From CALBPI01 sp038531945 (GTDB taxonomy: Bacteria > Pseudomonadota > Gammaproteobacteria > Steroidobacterales > Woeseiaceae): 64,000 nt of DNA. The DNA lies in NCBI GenBank assembly GCA_038531945.1, contig JBCBBH010000001.1, positions 310,001 through 374,000 of the forward strand, written 5' to 3'. Position 1 is the first letter of the stretch. Every line of letters begins with the position of its first letter. Below the pieces are notes generated by a model. It saw nothing but the letters and a program-made list of their open reading frames with translations, ran no database searches and was not told where the DNA came from. The position numbers were made by a program, and so were the translations under genes. Below are positions 9,114 through 17,312 of this stretch, piece after piece.

Positions 9114-9611
9114 GTGTTACATCGCGTCATTGATGCTATCGCCGGCGATCAGGCTGAAGAACTGCAAGCACATTGCGACGTGCCCTGTGCGATCTACGAT
9201 CCCGCGCCGATTCTGATCTCCGCGTTGACCGTGGTCCGCATGATCGACGTCATGGAAGAGTGGATGAGCCACAAGCCCGATAGCGAGCTCGCACTTCACA
9301 ATGCGATCTCTCGTTGTATCGCTCAGAAAGAAAAGCATGCGGAAGACGTCAAGCACGAGGTCCGCGTCATTTGGGGCGACTATCTGAAGACACCGCAATT
9401 CGAGAAACACCCCAACGCCCACGAACTGGTGCACAACATCATGTTGACCGGCAGCAAGTGCAAACAGGGTGTGTCGCGCGACGACGCGCTGCAGCTTGTC
9501 GAGTTGTGCAATCAATTCGCCGAGATGTTCTGGGAAACCAAAGGCGTCGAAACCAAACGTGCGGTGTGCCCCTACAAGCCGTCACTTGAGACGGTCTACC
9601 CGGTCCTCTGA
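9114..9611 (+). CDS. sodN: Nickel superoxide dismutase (precursor)
   Basis: Ni-dependent superoxide dismutation. The precursor has a 19-residue leader followed by HCDVPCAIYDP at residues 20-30, the nickel hook (mature His1, Cys2, Cys6, Tyr9). The rest is the four-helix bundle, with VRVIWGDYLKTPQFEKHPNAHELVH and the terminal MFWETKG of the family. The canonical hook has Gly after Cys6; here it is Ala. GTG 9114 is preceded by TAAGGAG. The maturation protease gene follows after five bases, as expected for a sodN-sodX pair. Confidence 0.95.
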   Translation: MLHRVIDAIAGDQAEELQAHCDVPCAIYDPAPILISALTVVRMIDVMEEWMSHKPDSELALHNAISRCIAQKEKHAEDVKHEVRVIWGDYLKTPQFEKHPNAHELVHNIMLTGSKCKQGVSRDDALQLVELCNQFAEMFWETKGVETKRAVCPYKPSLETVYPVL

Positions 9612-9616
9612 AAGTA

Positions 9617-9937
9617 ATGCCTTTTCGCTTGTTTCGCGTGCGCGGCCGCAGCATGTTGCCCACACTCGCGGACGGCGACTACGTGCTGGCCCGCCGCCTC
9701 ACCCCGAGGCGGCGAGCAACCCTGAGTTCGGATGCGATCGTTTGCGTCGACCACCAGGATCACGGGCGGATGATCAAGCGCACGGCACGAGTCACCGGTG
9801 GCCGCTGTGAATTGACAAGCGACGGTCAGCTTGGCGCAGACTCGAGTTCCCTGGGCCAGGTGTCGCTGGATCGAGTGACGCACGTCGCCTGGGCATCCAT
9901 ATCCCCTTCGGGCGTGAAGCGCCTTTCGAAAAATTAA
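9617..9937 (+). CDS. sodX: Nickel-type SOD maturation protease (S24/S26-like)
   Basis: 106-aa signal-peptidase-like protein. The catalytic Ser12 is in RGRSMLPTLADGDYV and the catalytic Lys54 in MIKRTARV, the Ser/Lys dyad of S24/S26 peptidases. It lacks the membrane anchor of LepB. The family removes the SodN propeptide to free the N-terminal His that binds nickel. Its position five bases after sodN supports the assignment and coupled translation. Confidence 0.92.
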   Translation: MPFRLFRVRGRSMLPTLADGDYVLARRLTPRRRATLSSDAIVCVDHQDHGRMIKRTARVTGGRCELTSDGQLGADSSSLGQVSLDRVTHVAWASISPSGVKRLSKN

Positions 9938-9950
9938 GGAGCTGAGCCCT

Positions 9951-10718
9951 GTGGGACGAGTAGCAGGAAAGATCGCCTTGGTGACCGGTGCCGCGCAGGG
10001 ACTCGGTGCCGCGATTTCGCACAAACTCGCCGAGCATGGCGCAGTCGTGCTGGCGACGGATATCAACGCCGACGGCGTACAAGCGGTGGCCGCATCGATC
10101 AACGAGCAGTTCCCGAATCGGGCTCATGCTCTGGCGCACGACGTGACCAATATCGAGCACTGGCAAACAGCAGTGGACAAAGCCGAGTCGCTCGGAGGCT
10201 TGAATATTCTGGTCAACAACGCGGGCATCGGTTCGATCGGTAATGTGGTGGACGAGACGATCGAACGCTGGCGGCAGGTCCATGCAGTGGATCTGGACGC
10301 CGTGTTTATCGGATGCAAGGTCGGCATACCGCTGATGGAACGCTCGGGCCCCGGCAGCATCATCAACATTTCATCGATTGCCGGCATTATCGCCGGCCAT
10401 AACTACGCGGCCTACAACTCAGCCAAAGCAGCCGTTTGTCATCTGTCGAAGTCCATCGCGCTCGACTGCGCACGCCGCCAGACAGGCATTCGCTGCAATT
10501 CGGTTCACCCGGTTTTCATTGACACTCCGATCCTCGACGGGATGTCCGGCAACAACGATCGCGACGTTCTGCTGCAAAAACTGGGCAAACAAATCCCGAT
10601 CGGTAAAGTGGGTGAGCCCGATGATGTGGCCTACGCAGTGCTGTATCTCGCAAGCGACGAGTCGAAGTTTGTCACCGGCAGCGAGTTGCGCGTCGATGGC
10701 GGCATCAGTGCGATGTAG
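9951..10718 (+). CDS. Short-chain dehydrogenase/reductase (SDR family)
   Basis: 255-aa classical SDR. It has the cofactor motif TGAAQGLG near the N-terminus, with D following the second strand (ATDIN, favouring NAD), plus NNAG, the catalytic Ser in INISSIAG, and Tyr-Lys in YAAYNSAK. The substrate is not determinable; similarity is closest in style to hydroxysteroid or cyclic-alcohol dehydrogenases. AAGGAG precedes GTG 9951 by eight bases. The ferredoxin reductase follows after three bases, suggesting one transcript. Confidence 0.87.
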   Translation: MGRVAGKIALVTGAAQGLGAAISHKLAEHGAVVLATDINADGVQAVAASINEQFPNRAHALAHDVTNIEHWQTAVDKAESLGGLNILVNNAGIGSIGNVVDETIERWRQVHAVDLDAVFIGCKVGIPLMERSGPGSIINISSIAGIIAGHNYAAYNSAKAAVCHLSKSIALDCARRQTGIRCNSVHPVFIDTPILDGMSGNNDRDVLLQKLGKQIPIGKVGEPDDVAYAVLYLASDESKFVTGSELRVDGGISAM

Positions 10719-10721
10719 TCG

Positions 10722-11945
10722 ATGATGAACGAAGCAACCGACGTTCTGATTGTCGGCGCCGGACATGCGGCAGGTCAGCTCGCCGTGTCTTTGCGCCAGG
10801 GTGGCCACGAGGGCAGCATCATGATGCTCGGCGACGAGCCGCACCCACCGTATCAACGACCGCCCCTGTCGAAGAAGTACCTCGCCGGCGCTCTGGAGGC
10901 CGAGCGACTGTTCGTGAAGCCTCCGAGCTTCTACGGCGACGCCAATATCGATCTGCATACCGACACCCGTGTGACTGCCATCGATCCGTCCAAAAAGACC
11001 GCAACGATTGAAAGTGGCGGATCTGTACGTTGGCAATCGTTGGTTTTGGCGACCGGCACGCGCGCCAGGAAGCTACCGTTGCCCGGCTCGGATCTTCAGG
11101 GCGTGCATTATCTCAGAACCGCATCTGACGTCGATGCCCTGCGCCCGGAGATAACAGCGGGTAAGCGAATCGCGATCATTGGCGGTGGCTACATTGGACT
11201 CGAAGTTGCCGCGGTGGCACGTGAGGCGGAGCTCGAAGTCCACGTCATTGAACACATGCCGCGACTATTAAGTCGGGTGGTCTCACCACTCCTGTCCGAT
11301 TTTTATGCGAGCGTGCACGAGCAAGCCGGAGTAAGACTCTGGTTGGAACAGAGCGTGTCCGCCATTGACGGTGATCAGCGGGTCACTGGCGTCACACTGT
11401 CCGATGGCACCTCACTCGACGTCGACATCGTATTGATTGGTATTGGTGTCGTGCCAAACGACGAGCTTGCCAGGGATGCGGGCATCGACTGCAGTAACGG
11501 CGTGGACACCGATCTGACGGGACGAACGTCGGCGACAGATGTTTTCGCCATCGGCGATTGCTGCAACCACCACAATCCGATTTATGACCGACGAGTGAGA
11601 CTGGAATCCGTACCCAACGCGCTTGGCCAGGCCCGCGCTGTCGCAGCCAGTTTGCTCGGCGATGACAAACCGTACTCGGAAGTCCCGTGGTTCTGGTCCG
11701 ATCAGTACGATCTCAAACTGCAGATTGTTGGATTGACCGAAGGTTACGACCAAACGGTGCTGCGCGGTGATCCGCAATCACGATCGTTCGCGTGCTTCTA
11801 TCTCAAAGATGGACGCATGCTGGCGGTAGATGCCGTCAATAGTCCGCGTGAGTTCATGCGCAGCAAAGCGCTCGTGGCATCGGGCGCATCGGTGCCGCTA
11901 GAGGCCTTGGCAGACCCGTCAATCGATCTCAAGGAGTTTGGCTGA
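10722..11945 (+). CDS. FAD-dependent ferredoxin/rubredoxin reductase (rhodocoxin-reductase type)
   Basis: 407-aa flavoprotein of the putidaredoxin/rhodocoxin reductase group. It has the FAD Rossmann motif VLIVGAGHAAGQ, YQRPPLSKKYL, ATGTRAR, the NAD(P)H motif IAIIGGGYIGLEVAA and the second FAD site VFAIGDCC. Family members pass electrons from NAD(P)H to a 2Fe-2S ferredoxin serving a P450 or oxygenase, but none of these lies nearby. It is the last gene of the sodN-sodX-SDR run and overlaps the convergent gene by 17 bases. Confidence 0.88.
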   Translation: MMNEATDVLIVGAGHAAGQLAVSLRQGGHEGSIMMLGDEPHPPYQRPPLSKKYLAGALEAERLFVKPPSFYGDANIDLHTDTRVTAIDPSKKTATIESGGSVRWQSLVLATGTRARKLPLPGSDLQGVHYLRTASDVDALRPEITAGKRIAIIGGGYIGLEVAAVAREAELEVHVIEHMPRLLSRVVSPLLSDFYASVHEQAGVRLWLEQSVSAIDGDQRVTGVTLSDGTSLDVDIVLIGIGVVPNDELARDAGIDCSNGVDTDLTGRTSATDVFAIGDCCNHHNPIYDRRVRLESVPNALGQARAVAASLLGDDKPYSEVPWFWSDQYDLKLQIVGLTEGYDQTVLRGDPQSRSFACFYLKDGRMLAVDAVNSPREFMRSKALVASGASVPLEALADPSIDLKEFG

Positions 11946-12630
11946 GCTCACCGCGCTCGGCGATCGCCTCCGGCGTCGGTAATTCAAGGTCCACGTTGAT
12001 GCGACCGTCACCATCGATAATGCCCTCGGTGAGCGACAACGCCCGCACCGATTGAATCAACTCTGCACGACCTGTGAGGTCCGTGAGCAAACCTTCCACA
12101 CCGTAGACATTCGCGAAACCACCAGCAGGTCCTATCGTTGAACGATAGGCAAGATCACCGCGCCACTGGACGCCTCGCGCGAGCGGCAACGTAACCTGAC
12201 GAGCGAATCCCCAAAGATCGTCTTCACTGGTGACGAGCATGCCACCGAGTTCCGGCAGCACGACATAGAACAAGGACGATTCGATCAATTCGCCAAACAG
12301 CGGCCGTCCTTCGTCCGTTAAAACCTGCAGCCGCGCAACATACGCGGAGCGATCGGGCAGACCGGTGTTGGCCTGCAGAACGGTTAGCGCACTTCTGGTG
12401 CCTTCAATTGCCGGCGCTGGCGAGAACGCAGGTTGTGTACTGAGCCACGGGTAGCCATCGGCACTGCGCGTCACAAGATAAGTGCCGCTGCCGGATACTG
12501 GCAGCTTCAGATTTGCCGTGGACAAGCGCGGTGTTGCCTCGGTGTCGAATGATGGGTTCCAAAGAAGGATACCGAGCGCTAGCGCGACGCCGGGAACAAA
12601 GCCCAGCAAGAATCCGATGATGATTCTCAT
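11929..12630 (-). CDS. Membrane-anchored periplasmic protein, unknown
   Basis: 233 aa. The N-terminal hydrophobic segment (IIIGFLLGFVPGVALALGILLW, residues 3-24) is followed by a soluble, probably periplasmic, beta-rich domain with no family motif that I recognise. The start overlaps the stop of the upstream gene by four bases (ATGA), so the two are translationally coupled and probably act together. The 3' end overlaps the convergent reductase gene by 17 bases. Confidence 0.7.
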   Translation of the reverse strand: MRIIIGFLLGFVPGVALALGILLWNPSFDTEATPRLSTANLKLPVSGSGTYLVTRSADGYPWLSTQPAFSPAPAIEGTRSALTVLQANTGLPDRSAYVARLQVLTDEGRPLFGELIESSLFYVVLPELGGMLVTSEDDLWGFARQVTLPLARGVQWRGDLAYRSTIGPAGGFANVYGVEGLLTDLTGRAELIQSVRALSLTEGIIDGDGRINVDLELPTPEAIAERGELSQTP

Positions 12631-13163
12631 GCTGCGTCCTCCTCATTGGAAGGACGGGCAACGATCGTATCGAAGCGCCAGGTGCCATCTTCGTCGCGAC
12701 GCGCATCCCAAACACCGTTCAGGTTGGAAAACTCGCGCAACCCGAGCTGTATTTGCCCTGACCCAGCCAGTGCAGTGCCCTCACCCTTCAATACCAAAGT
12801 GCCACGGGCGGGTAGATGCAGAATCCATTCGACCGACTCCGCCTCCTCGCGCAGGATCGCCGTTCCAACCACTACAGCGTTTTCGTTTCGAAGCCGATAG
12901 ATTTGTGTGTCACCCACGAATGGGGCGCGCTCCGGGTACCAGGCCGCAGAATTGGGAAACAACGGCATCTCACCGAGCACCCCTGGTGTACTGCTGAGCA
13001 GATCGGATTCACCTCGAATCTCGAACTTCTCCAGGCGGCCGCCATTCGGGACCACTCGAGTCTCGGCATGGACTCGCTCCTGCTCAAGAAAAGGAGTCGT
13101 ATAGGCAAGCGCCGCGACGCTGCCAATTCCCGCCAAAAAGCCTATGATAATGACCGCTCGCAC
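12627..13163 (-). CDS. Membrane-anchored protein, unknown, partner of the following gene
   Basis: 178 aa from GTG 13163, chosen because GGAG lies seven bases upstream and the anchor (VIIIGFLAGIGSVAALAY) then starts at once. A TTG at 13184 is the alternative. The C-terminal domain after the single TM is soluble and contains no motif that I can name. It is coupled by a four-base overlap to the next gene, which also has an N-terminal anchor, so they look like a two-protein envelope module. Confidence 0.65.
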   Translation of the reverse strand: MRAVIIIGFLAGIGSVAALAYTTPFLEQERVHAETRVVPNGGRLEKFEIRGESDLLSSTPGVLGEMPLFPNSAAWYPERAPFVGDTQIYRLRNENAVVVGTAILREEAESVEWILHLPARGTLVLKGEGTALAGSGQIQLGLREFSNLNGVWDARRDEDGTWRFDTIVARPSNEEDAA

Positions 13164-13301
13164 CCTTGAGCTCCGCAATAACAAGTATCCCGGAGTGTAA
13201 AGTGCAGCGAGCAGGGGGAAAGCTAGTTATGGTAAATCTGTGACGCAGTTTGCAGTTCGATCTGCGTGTTGTGACCGATTCATCATCGCAGGTGGCGATC
13301 G

Positions 13302-14051
13302 ATGGCACTGATCAACCTTTGGTCGGGCCCGCGGAATGTCTCCACGGCGCTGATGTACAGCCTTCGCCAGCGGTCGGACACTACAGTCGTCGACGAGCCA
13401 CTGTACGCGCACTTCCTTGCGCGCACCGGTCGCGTTCATCCCGGACGCGAAAGCGTGCTCGAAAGCCAGTCTCACGACGGCAACGCTGTCGTTCGCGAGT
13501 TAATCGTGCGCTCACAGTCGAACACGCAACATGTGTTCGCCAAACACATGGCACACCACTTGATTGATATCGAGTTGTCGCCACTACTCGACTCACACCA
13601 CGTGTTTCTGATTCGGGATCCACGCCAGATGCTATCGTCTTTGACGATCCAGCTTCCGGACGCGGAGCTACCCGACACCGGCCTGTCACAGCAATGCAGC
13701 CTTCTTGAGACCTTGCGCCAACACGGTGTCCAACCTGCCGTTCTCGATTCGCGCGAGTTATTGCTGGACACCGAGCACGTATTGCGCTCGTTGTGCTCGC
13801 ATCTCGACATCCCGTGGGAACCCGATATGTTGCATTGGCCGGCAGGGCCCAAACCGGAAGACGGTGTCTGGGCACCACACTGGTATCACGCAGTGCACCA
13901 GTCCACCGGGTTCTCGTCCTATCGTGAGAAGCCGCCACCGCATGCTTCTTTGGAACCATTGCTCGAACAATGCCTCCCGCTTTACCACACACTTTTCGAA
14001 CACGCTTTTCGCGCCAGGAGCGACAGTTACAATGAATCAACCGAACGTTGA
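13302..14051 (+). CDS. Sulfotransferase-like protein paired with an aminotransferase
   Basis: 249 aa with a P-loop-like 5'-phosphosulfate motif at the N-terminus (NLWSGPRNVSTALMYSL) and a 3'-phosphate loop (HVFLIRDPRQMLSSL), the layout of cytosolic sulfotransferases. The reaction is unknown. The gene overlaps the downstream class IV aminotransferase by 20 bases. In plants a protein called branched-chain aminotransferase-like joins these same two domains in this order, so the pair is likely to act on one substrate. Confidence 0.75.
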   Translation: MALINLWSGPRNVSTALMYSLRQRSDTTVVDEPLYAHFLARTGRVHPGRESVLESQSHDGNAVVRELIVRSQSNTQHVFAKHMAHHLIDIELSPLLDSHHVFLIRDPRQMLSSLTIQLPDAELPDTGLSQQCSLLETLRQHGVQPAVLDSRELLLDTEHVLRSLCSHLDIPWEPDMLHWPAGPKPEDGVWAPHWYHAVHQSTGFSSYREKPPPHASLEPLLEQCLPLYHTLFEHAFRARSDSYNESTER

Positions 14052-14946
14052 CCCACGCAATCAGGACATCCTCGTGATGATCAACGGCCAACTCTATCCG
14101 CGCGACAAGGCGAGAGTGTCGGTATTCGACAGTGTCGTTCAGGGCGGTGACGCGGTGTGGGAAGGCCTGCGCATCTACGATCACAGGATTGCCGCACTCG
14201 AAGCGCATATCCGTCGTCTACGAGATTCCGCACATGCGTTGGCTTTCACCGAAATCCCGACCTATGAAAAGGTCACCGAAGCGGTGTTCGAAACCCTGAA
14301 TGCGAACGGCATGTACGACGACGCACATATTCGGTTGACACTAACCCGAGGCGAGAAAATCACCTCTGGTATGAACCCGCGATTCAACCAGTCGGGCACA
14401 ACGCTCATCGTGCTCGCCGAGTGGAAGAAGCCGGTTTACAACGAGACCGGTATCCGATTGATTACCGCGTCGGTGCGGCGCAATTCACCGCTCTGCCTCG
14501 ACTCCAAGATTCACCACAACAACTTGCTGAACAATATTCTCGCTGCGATTGAAGCGAACGTTGCGAGCGTAGACAGCGCTGTGATGCTCGACTTGAATGG
14601 CTTTCTTGCCGAGACAAACGATACCAACCTGTTCATCGTACGAGACAAGGTGCTGTATACGCCGCACGGCACTGCGTGTTTGCCGGGAATCACACGCGGC
14701 ATGATCATCCAGCTAGCGCGCGAACACGGTATGACCTGCATCGAACGTGACATCTCTCTGACAGAGCTCTACACGGCAGACGAAGCATTCACGACTGGAA
14801 CGATGGGCGAGCTGACTCCGGTCATCGAAGTGGACGGACGGAGGGTCGGTGACGGAGTTCGCGGCAAGACCACGGAGCGTTTGCAGCAAATTCACCGCAA
14901 TCACGCATGGCATACCGGAACGCCGATTCAACCAACGCGGAAATAG
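14032..14946 (+). CDS. Class IV (branched-chain/D-amino-acid type) aminotransferase
   Basis: 304-aa PLP enzyme from ATG 14032; AGGAG lies upstream within the sulfotransferase-like gene. Fold-type IV signatures are FDSVVQGGDAVWEGLRIY near the N-terminus, the PLP-lysine region SKIHHNNLLNNILAAIEA (Lys at about 161), DLNGFLAETNDTNLFIV and GTMGELTPV near the end. It resembles IlvE in layout, but HHNN replaces the usual KSLNYLNN context, so the substrate may not be a branched-chain amino acid. It overlaps the convergent gshA by 19 bases. Confidence 0.85.
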   Translation: MNQPNVDPRNQDILVMINGQLYPRDKARVSVFDSVVQGGDAVWEGLRIYDHRIAALEAHIRRLRDSAHALAFTEIPTYEKVTEAVFETLNANGMYDDAHIRLTLTRGEKITSGMNPRFNQSGTTLIVLAEWKKPVYNETGIRLITASVRRNSPLCLDSKIHHNNLLNNILAAIEANVASVDSAVMLDLNGFLAETNDTNLFIVRDKVLYTPHGTACLPGITRGMIIQLAREHGMTCIERDISLTELYTADEAFTTGTMGELTPVIEVDGRRVGDGVRGKTTERLQQIHRNHAWHTGTPIQPTRK

Positions 14947-16490
14947 TCGGCCAGATAGTCAGCGAAGCGTTGTTGTGGCCGAGACTCCAACTCGTTCTGC
15001 CGCTGCATCGACTCAGTCACCTCACGCCGCAAGGCCTGCAAGCGGTCATCCGGAATCGGCGGGCGTCGCTCGAAGCTAGTGGCGTGTGCTCGCGACTGCT
15101 CGAGCGTGTAGTCAACAAAGTTGGCGTTTTGCTCTCGCATTTCGCGCAACACGCGCGCTGACGGCGTCTCGCTGACCTCCATCAGTACGTCACGCTGCTG
15201 ATCGACGGCGTTGCGATAGTCACGCCCATCGCCATCCATCAACTGCGCGACTGCATCGAATTCGTCGAACAACTCGAGGGCCCATTCGCGCAGTCCAATC
15301 CGCTGACCGAATCGATGGAGCTCGAGGGCCGGCGCGCGGCCACTGTGCGCAACGAGGAGCTGGTTGGCCGCCGCTTCCTGCAGTTGATCATGATCAAGCA
15401 AGCGACTGGGTCGAAGAAGACAGGTCACGAGCAACGTCTGCATGAACAACATTTGCGCTTCGGTCACGCCGACCGGATCGAATGGGTTAATGTCCAACGC
15501 GCGGATCTCGACGTAAGCCACGCCGTCGCGCTGCAACGCCAACGTCGGCCGCTCGCCGCTGTGAGCGACCTGTTTCGGGCGAACGCTACTGTAGTACTCA
15601 TTCTCGATTTGCAGGAGGTTCGCGTTGAGTTGTCGCCACTGTCCGCCGACCTCAATGCCGATGGACTCGTACGGCGGATGCGGCGTCATGATGGCGCTGG
15701 TCAGTTGATCGATGTAGTCCGTCAGTGAGTTGAGCGACACCGCAAGGCCGGCCTGAGCGCTATTGTTGTAGCCGAGGTCACTCATCCGCAACGAAGTCGC
15801 GTAGGGCTCAAACAACGTGTTCGAATCAAATTCGGCCAGCGATGTCGCCCGGTCTCCCAGAAACGACCGGCACATTGCGGGCGACGCACCGAACAGATAG
15901 AGCACGAGCCAGGCCATGCGGCGGAAGTTACGCGCCAACGCGAGGTAGCCCTGCGAGCGCAGGTCGTCAGCCGAGTCGCTCACACCGAGCATCGGGGAGC
16001 AGTAGTTCCAAAACTCGACCGGCACCGAAAAATTGAAGTGAACGCCAGCAATTGTCTGCATCGCTCGACCATAGCGATGGCTCAAGCCACGTCGGTAAAT
16101 GGTCTTCATGCGCGCTACATTCGAGCTGCCGTACTCCGCGATCGGGATCTCGGACTCGGCGCCAAGTCGACACGGCATGCTGGCGTTCCACAACACCTCG
16201 TCACCCATTCGCGGCTGCGCGAATTGGTGGATGTCCTGAAGACAAGCTCTGGTCTCACTCGGCGTATCAAACGCCGGTGTAACAAATTCGAGCAGCGCTT
16301 CACTGAAATCGGTCGTAATGAACTGATTGCTCAGCGCAGAACCGAGCTCTTCGGGATGCGGACGCTGAGACAGGCGGCCGTCTGCGGTCACCCGCAACGA
16401 CTCCTTCTCAACACCGGTCAGCATGCCGCCGAATGGTCTGTCAGCCTGCTGCTGCAACCACTGTATTCGCTTTTCTAATGTATCCGTCAT
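14928..16490 (-). CDS. gshA: Glutamate-cysteine ligase (proteobacterial type)
   Basis: ATP-dependent synthesis of gamma-glutamylcysteine, the first step of glutathione formation. The 520 aa from ATG 16490 (MTDTLEKRIQWLQQ) match the 518-aa E. coli length. Key stretches are GVEKESLRV, ITTDFSEALLEFVTP, GVHFNFSVPVEFW, and the later EIRALDINPFDPVGV. The frame extends to 16607, but the extra residues are not part of the family. gshB is not in the window. Confidence 0.95.
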   Translation of the reverse strand: MTDTLEKRIQWLQQQADRPFGGMLTGVEKESLRVTADGRLSQRPHPEELGSALSNQFITTDFSEALLEFVTPAFDTPSETRACLQDIHQFAQPRMGDEVLWNASMPCRLGAESEIPIAEYGSSNVARMKTIYRRGLSHRYGRAMQTIAGVHFNFSVPVEFWNYCSPMLGVSDSADDLRSQGYLALARNFRRMAWLVLYLFGASPAMCRSFLGDRATSLAEFDSNTLFEPYATSLRMSDLGYNNSAQAGLAVSLNSLTDYIDQLTSAIMTPHPPYESIGIEVGGQWRQLNANLLQIENEYYSSVRPKQVAHSGERPTLALQRDGVAYVEIRALDINPFDPVGVTEAQMLFMQTLLVTCLLRPSRLLDHDQLQEAAANQLLVAHSGRAPALELHRFGQRIGLREWALELFDEFDAVAQLMDGDGRDYRNAVDQQRDVLMEVSETPSARVLREMREQNANFVDYTLEQSRAHATSFERRPPIPDDRLQALRREVTESMQRQNELESRPQQRFADYLADYFRVG

Positions 16491-16628
16491 TGGCCGGCGC
16501 CCCGCAACAGCCGCTATGTTAACGAGCGCCAGTGCGACTAGCCAGCGCAGCGGCTCACTGCCAACTGGATCACATTCGCCACCGGACTTCGCTGGTATGC
16601 TAAACATAACTTCAGGAGGGGAGCAGCT

Positions 16629-17066
16629 GTGATGGCAGGTTTCGGAAAAAGACGTGTACGCGATCGCGCAAGCGGGCCCACGACGCTCATCGCAGCCGGG
16701 TGCACCTTCAACGGCGAGGTAGCCGGCACCAGCGATATTTTACTCAGTGGCACGATCATCGGTGATAGCCGCGTCGACGGCGTCGTCACCATTACCGACG
16801 AAGGTTGCTGGAAAGGTTCTCTGCAAGCTCGAGATGTGATCGTGTCGGGCGTGGTGGAAGGCGACGTGATCGCATCCGGCCATATCGAGATCACCGCCAC
16901 TGCTCGGATCAGCGGCACTGTAACCGGAGACATGATCGCGGTCGCAGCGGGTGCTGTGATCCAGGGAGACATGCGAATCACTGGCCAGTCCGGTTCTGCT
17001 CAGTCGTTCAGTGAACGCCGCGGTGAACTTGCCGATTCTGCAGAACAAGCGAAAAAAGCCAGCTAA
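16629..17066 (+). CDS. Bactofilin family cytoskeletal protein
   Basis: 145 aa (GTG 16629 or ATG 16632, after AGGAGGGGAG). The central bactofilin domain (about 20-118) is built of short repeats with the pattern I-x-G-x-V-x-G-D (SGVVEGDVIASGHIEITATA), which form a right-handed beta-helix that polymerises without nucleotide. Short charged tails flank it. Bactofilins scaffold local cell-wall or envelope work; no peptidase partner is adjacent. Confidence 0.88.
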   Translation: MMAGFGKRRVRDRASGPTTLIAAGCTFNGEVAGTSDILLSGTIIGDSRVDGVVTITDEGCWKGSLQARDVIVSGVVEGDVIASGHIEITATARISGTVTGDMIAVAAGAVIQGDMRITGQSGSAQSFSERRGELADSAEQAKKAS

Positions 17067-17169
17067 ATCATCCTCTAACGTCGAACTACCCCCGATCCTC
17101 GTCGGGTTTGCCAGACCGGGCGAGAAACGCTTTGGTTATGACAAAGGACTAAAAGTCCGCTAGACGACT

Positions 17170-17202
17170 CGTCACGCTTTCGTCACACTGGCTTCACGGA
17201 AC
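17170..17202 (+). promoter_or_regulatory. Three tandem 11-bp direct repeats, Pho-box-like
   Basis: Three consecutive 11-mers begin with the same six-base core: CGTCACGCTTT, CGTCACACTGG and CTTCACGGAAC. PhoB sites consist of 11-bp direct repeats of a CTGTCA-type core plus a four-base spacer, so this fits a PhoB-like site. The cores are not the exact consensus. It lies 86 bases before the mini-ORF that precedes the GGDEF-EAL gene. Confidence 0.35.
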
Positions 17203-17255
17203 GTTGTTCCGATGCCACGTCTAACAATAATAACGGCGAAACTAAGAGGGCAGTC

Positions 17256-17312
17256 ATGCCGAAGCGGCTGACTTTGACAGGAACAGTCTCGAGCCACGAG
17301 GGATTGTATTAA
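17256..17312 (+). CDS. Possible 18-residue leader peptide upstream of the GGDEF-EAL gene
   Basis: ATG 17256 is preceded at five bases by AAGAGGG, a good ribosome site, and encodes MPKRLTLTGTVSSHEGLY. Its stop overlaps the next start as TAATG, an arrangement typical of translational coupling. No similarity to a known leader is recognised. It may set the translation rate of the large signalling protein, or it may be a chance ORF. Confidence 0.35.
   Translation: MPKRLTLTGTVSSHEGLY

Noticed and set aside
13381..14208. 275-codon minus-strand frame opposite the sulfotransferase-like gene
   Set aside because: Shadow frame of the two overlapping plus-strand genes; low-complexity Arg-rich translation.
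13302..14946. Sulfotransferase and aminotransferase as one fused gene broken by a frameshift
   Set aside because: Each has a proper start and stop, AGGAG lies before ATG 14032, and both domains are complete; overlap coupling explains the layout better.
16491..16607. N-terminal extension of GshA with a hydrophobic segment
   Set aside because: The enzyme family starts at MTDTLEKR; the extra 39 codons are open by chance and would add a membrane segment foreign to this cytosolic enzyme.
17067..17255. A c-di-GMP (GEMM) riboswitch upstream of the GGDEF-EAL gene
   Set aside because: The conserved GEMM core and its tetraloop-receptor blocks are not present; only short hairpins (CCCGA/TCGGG, GGACT/AGTCC) are seen.
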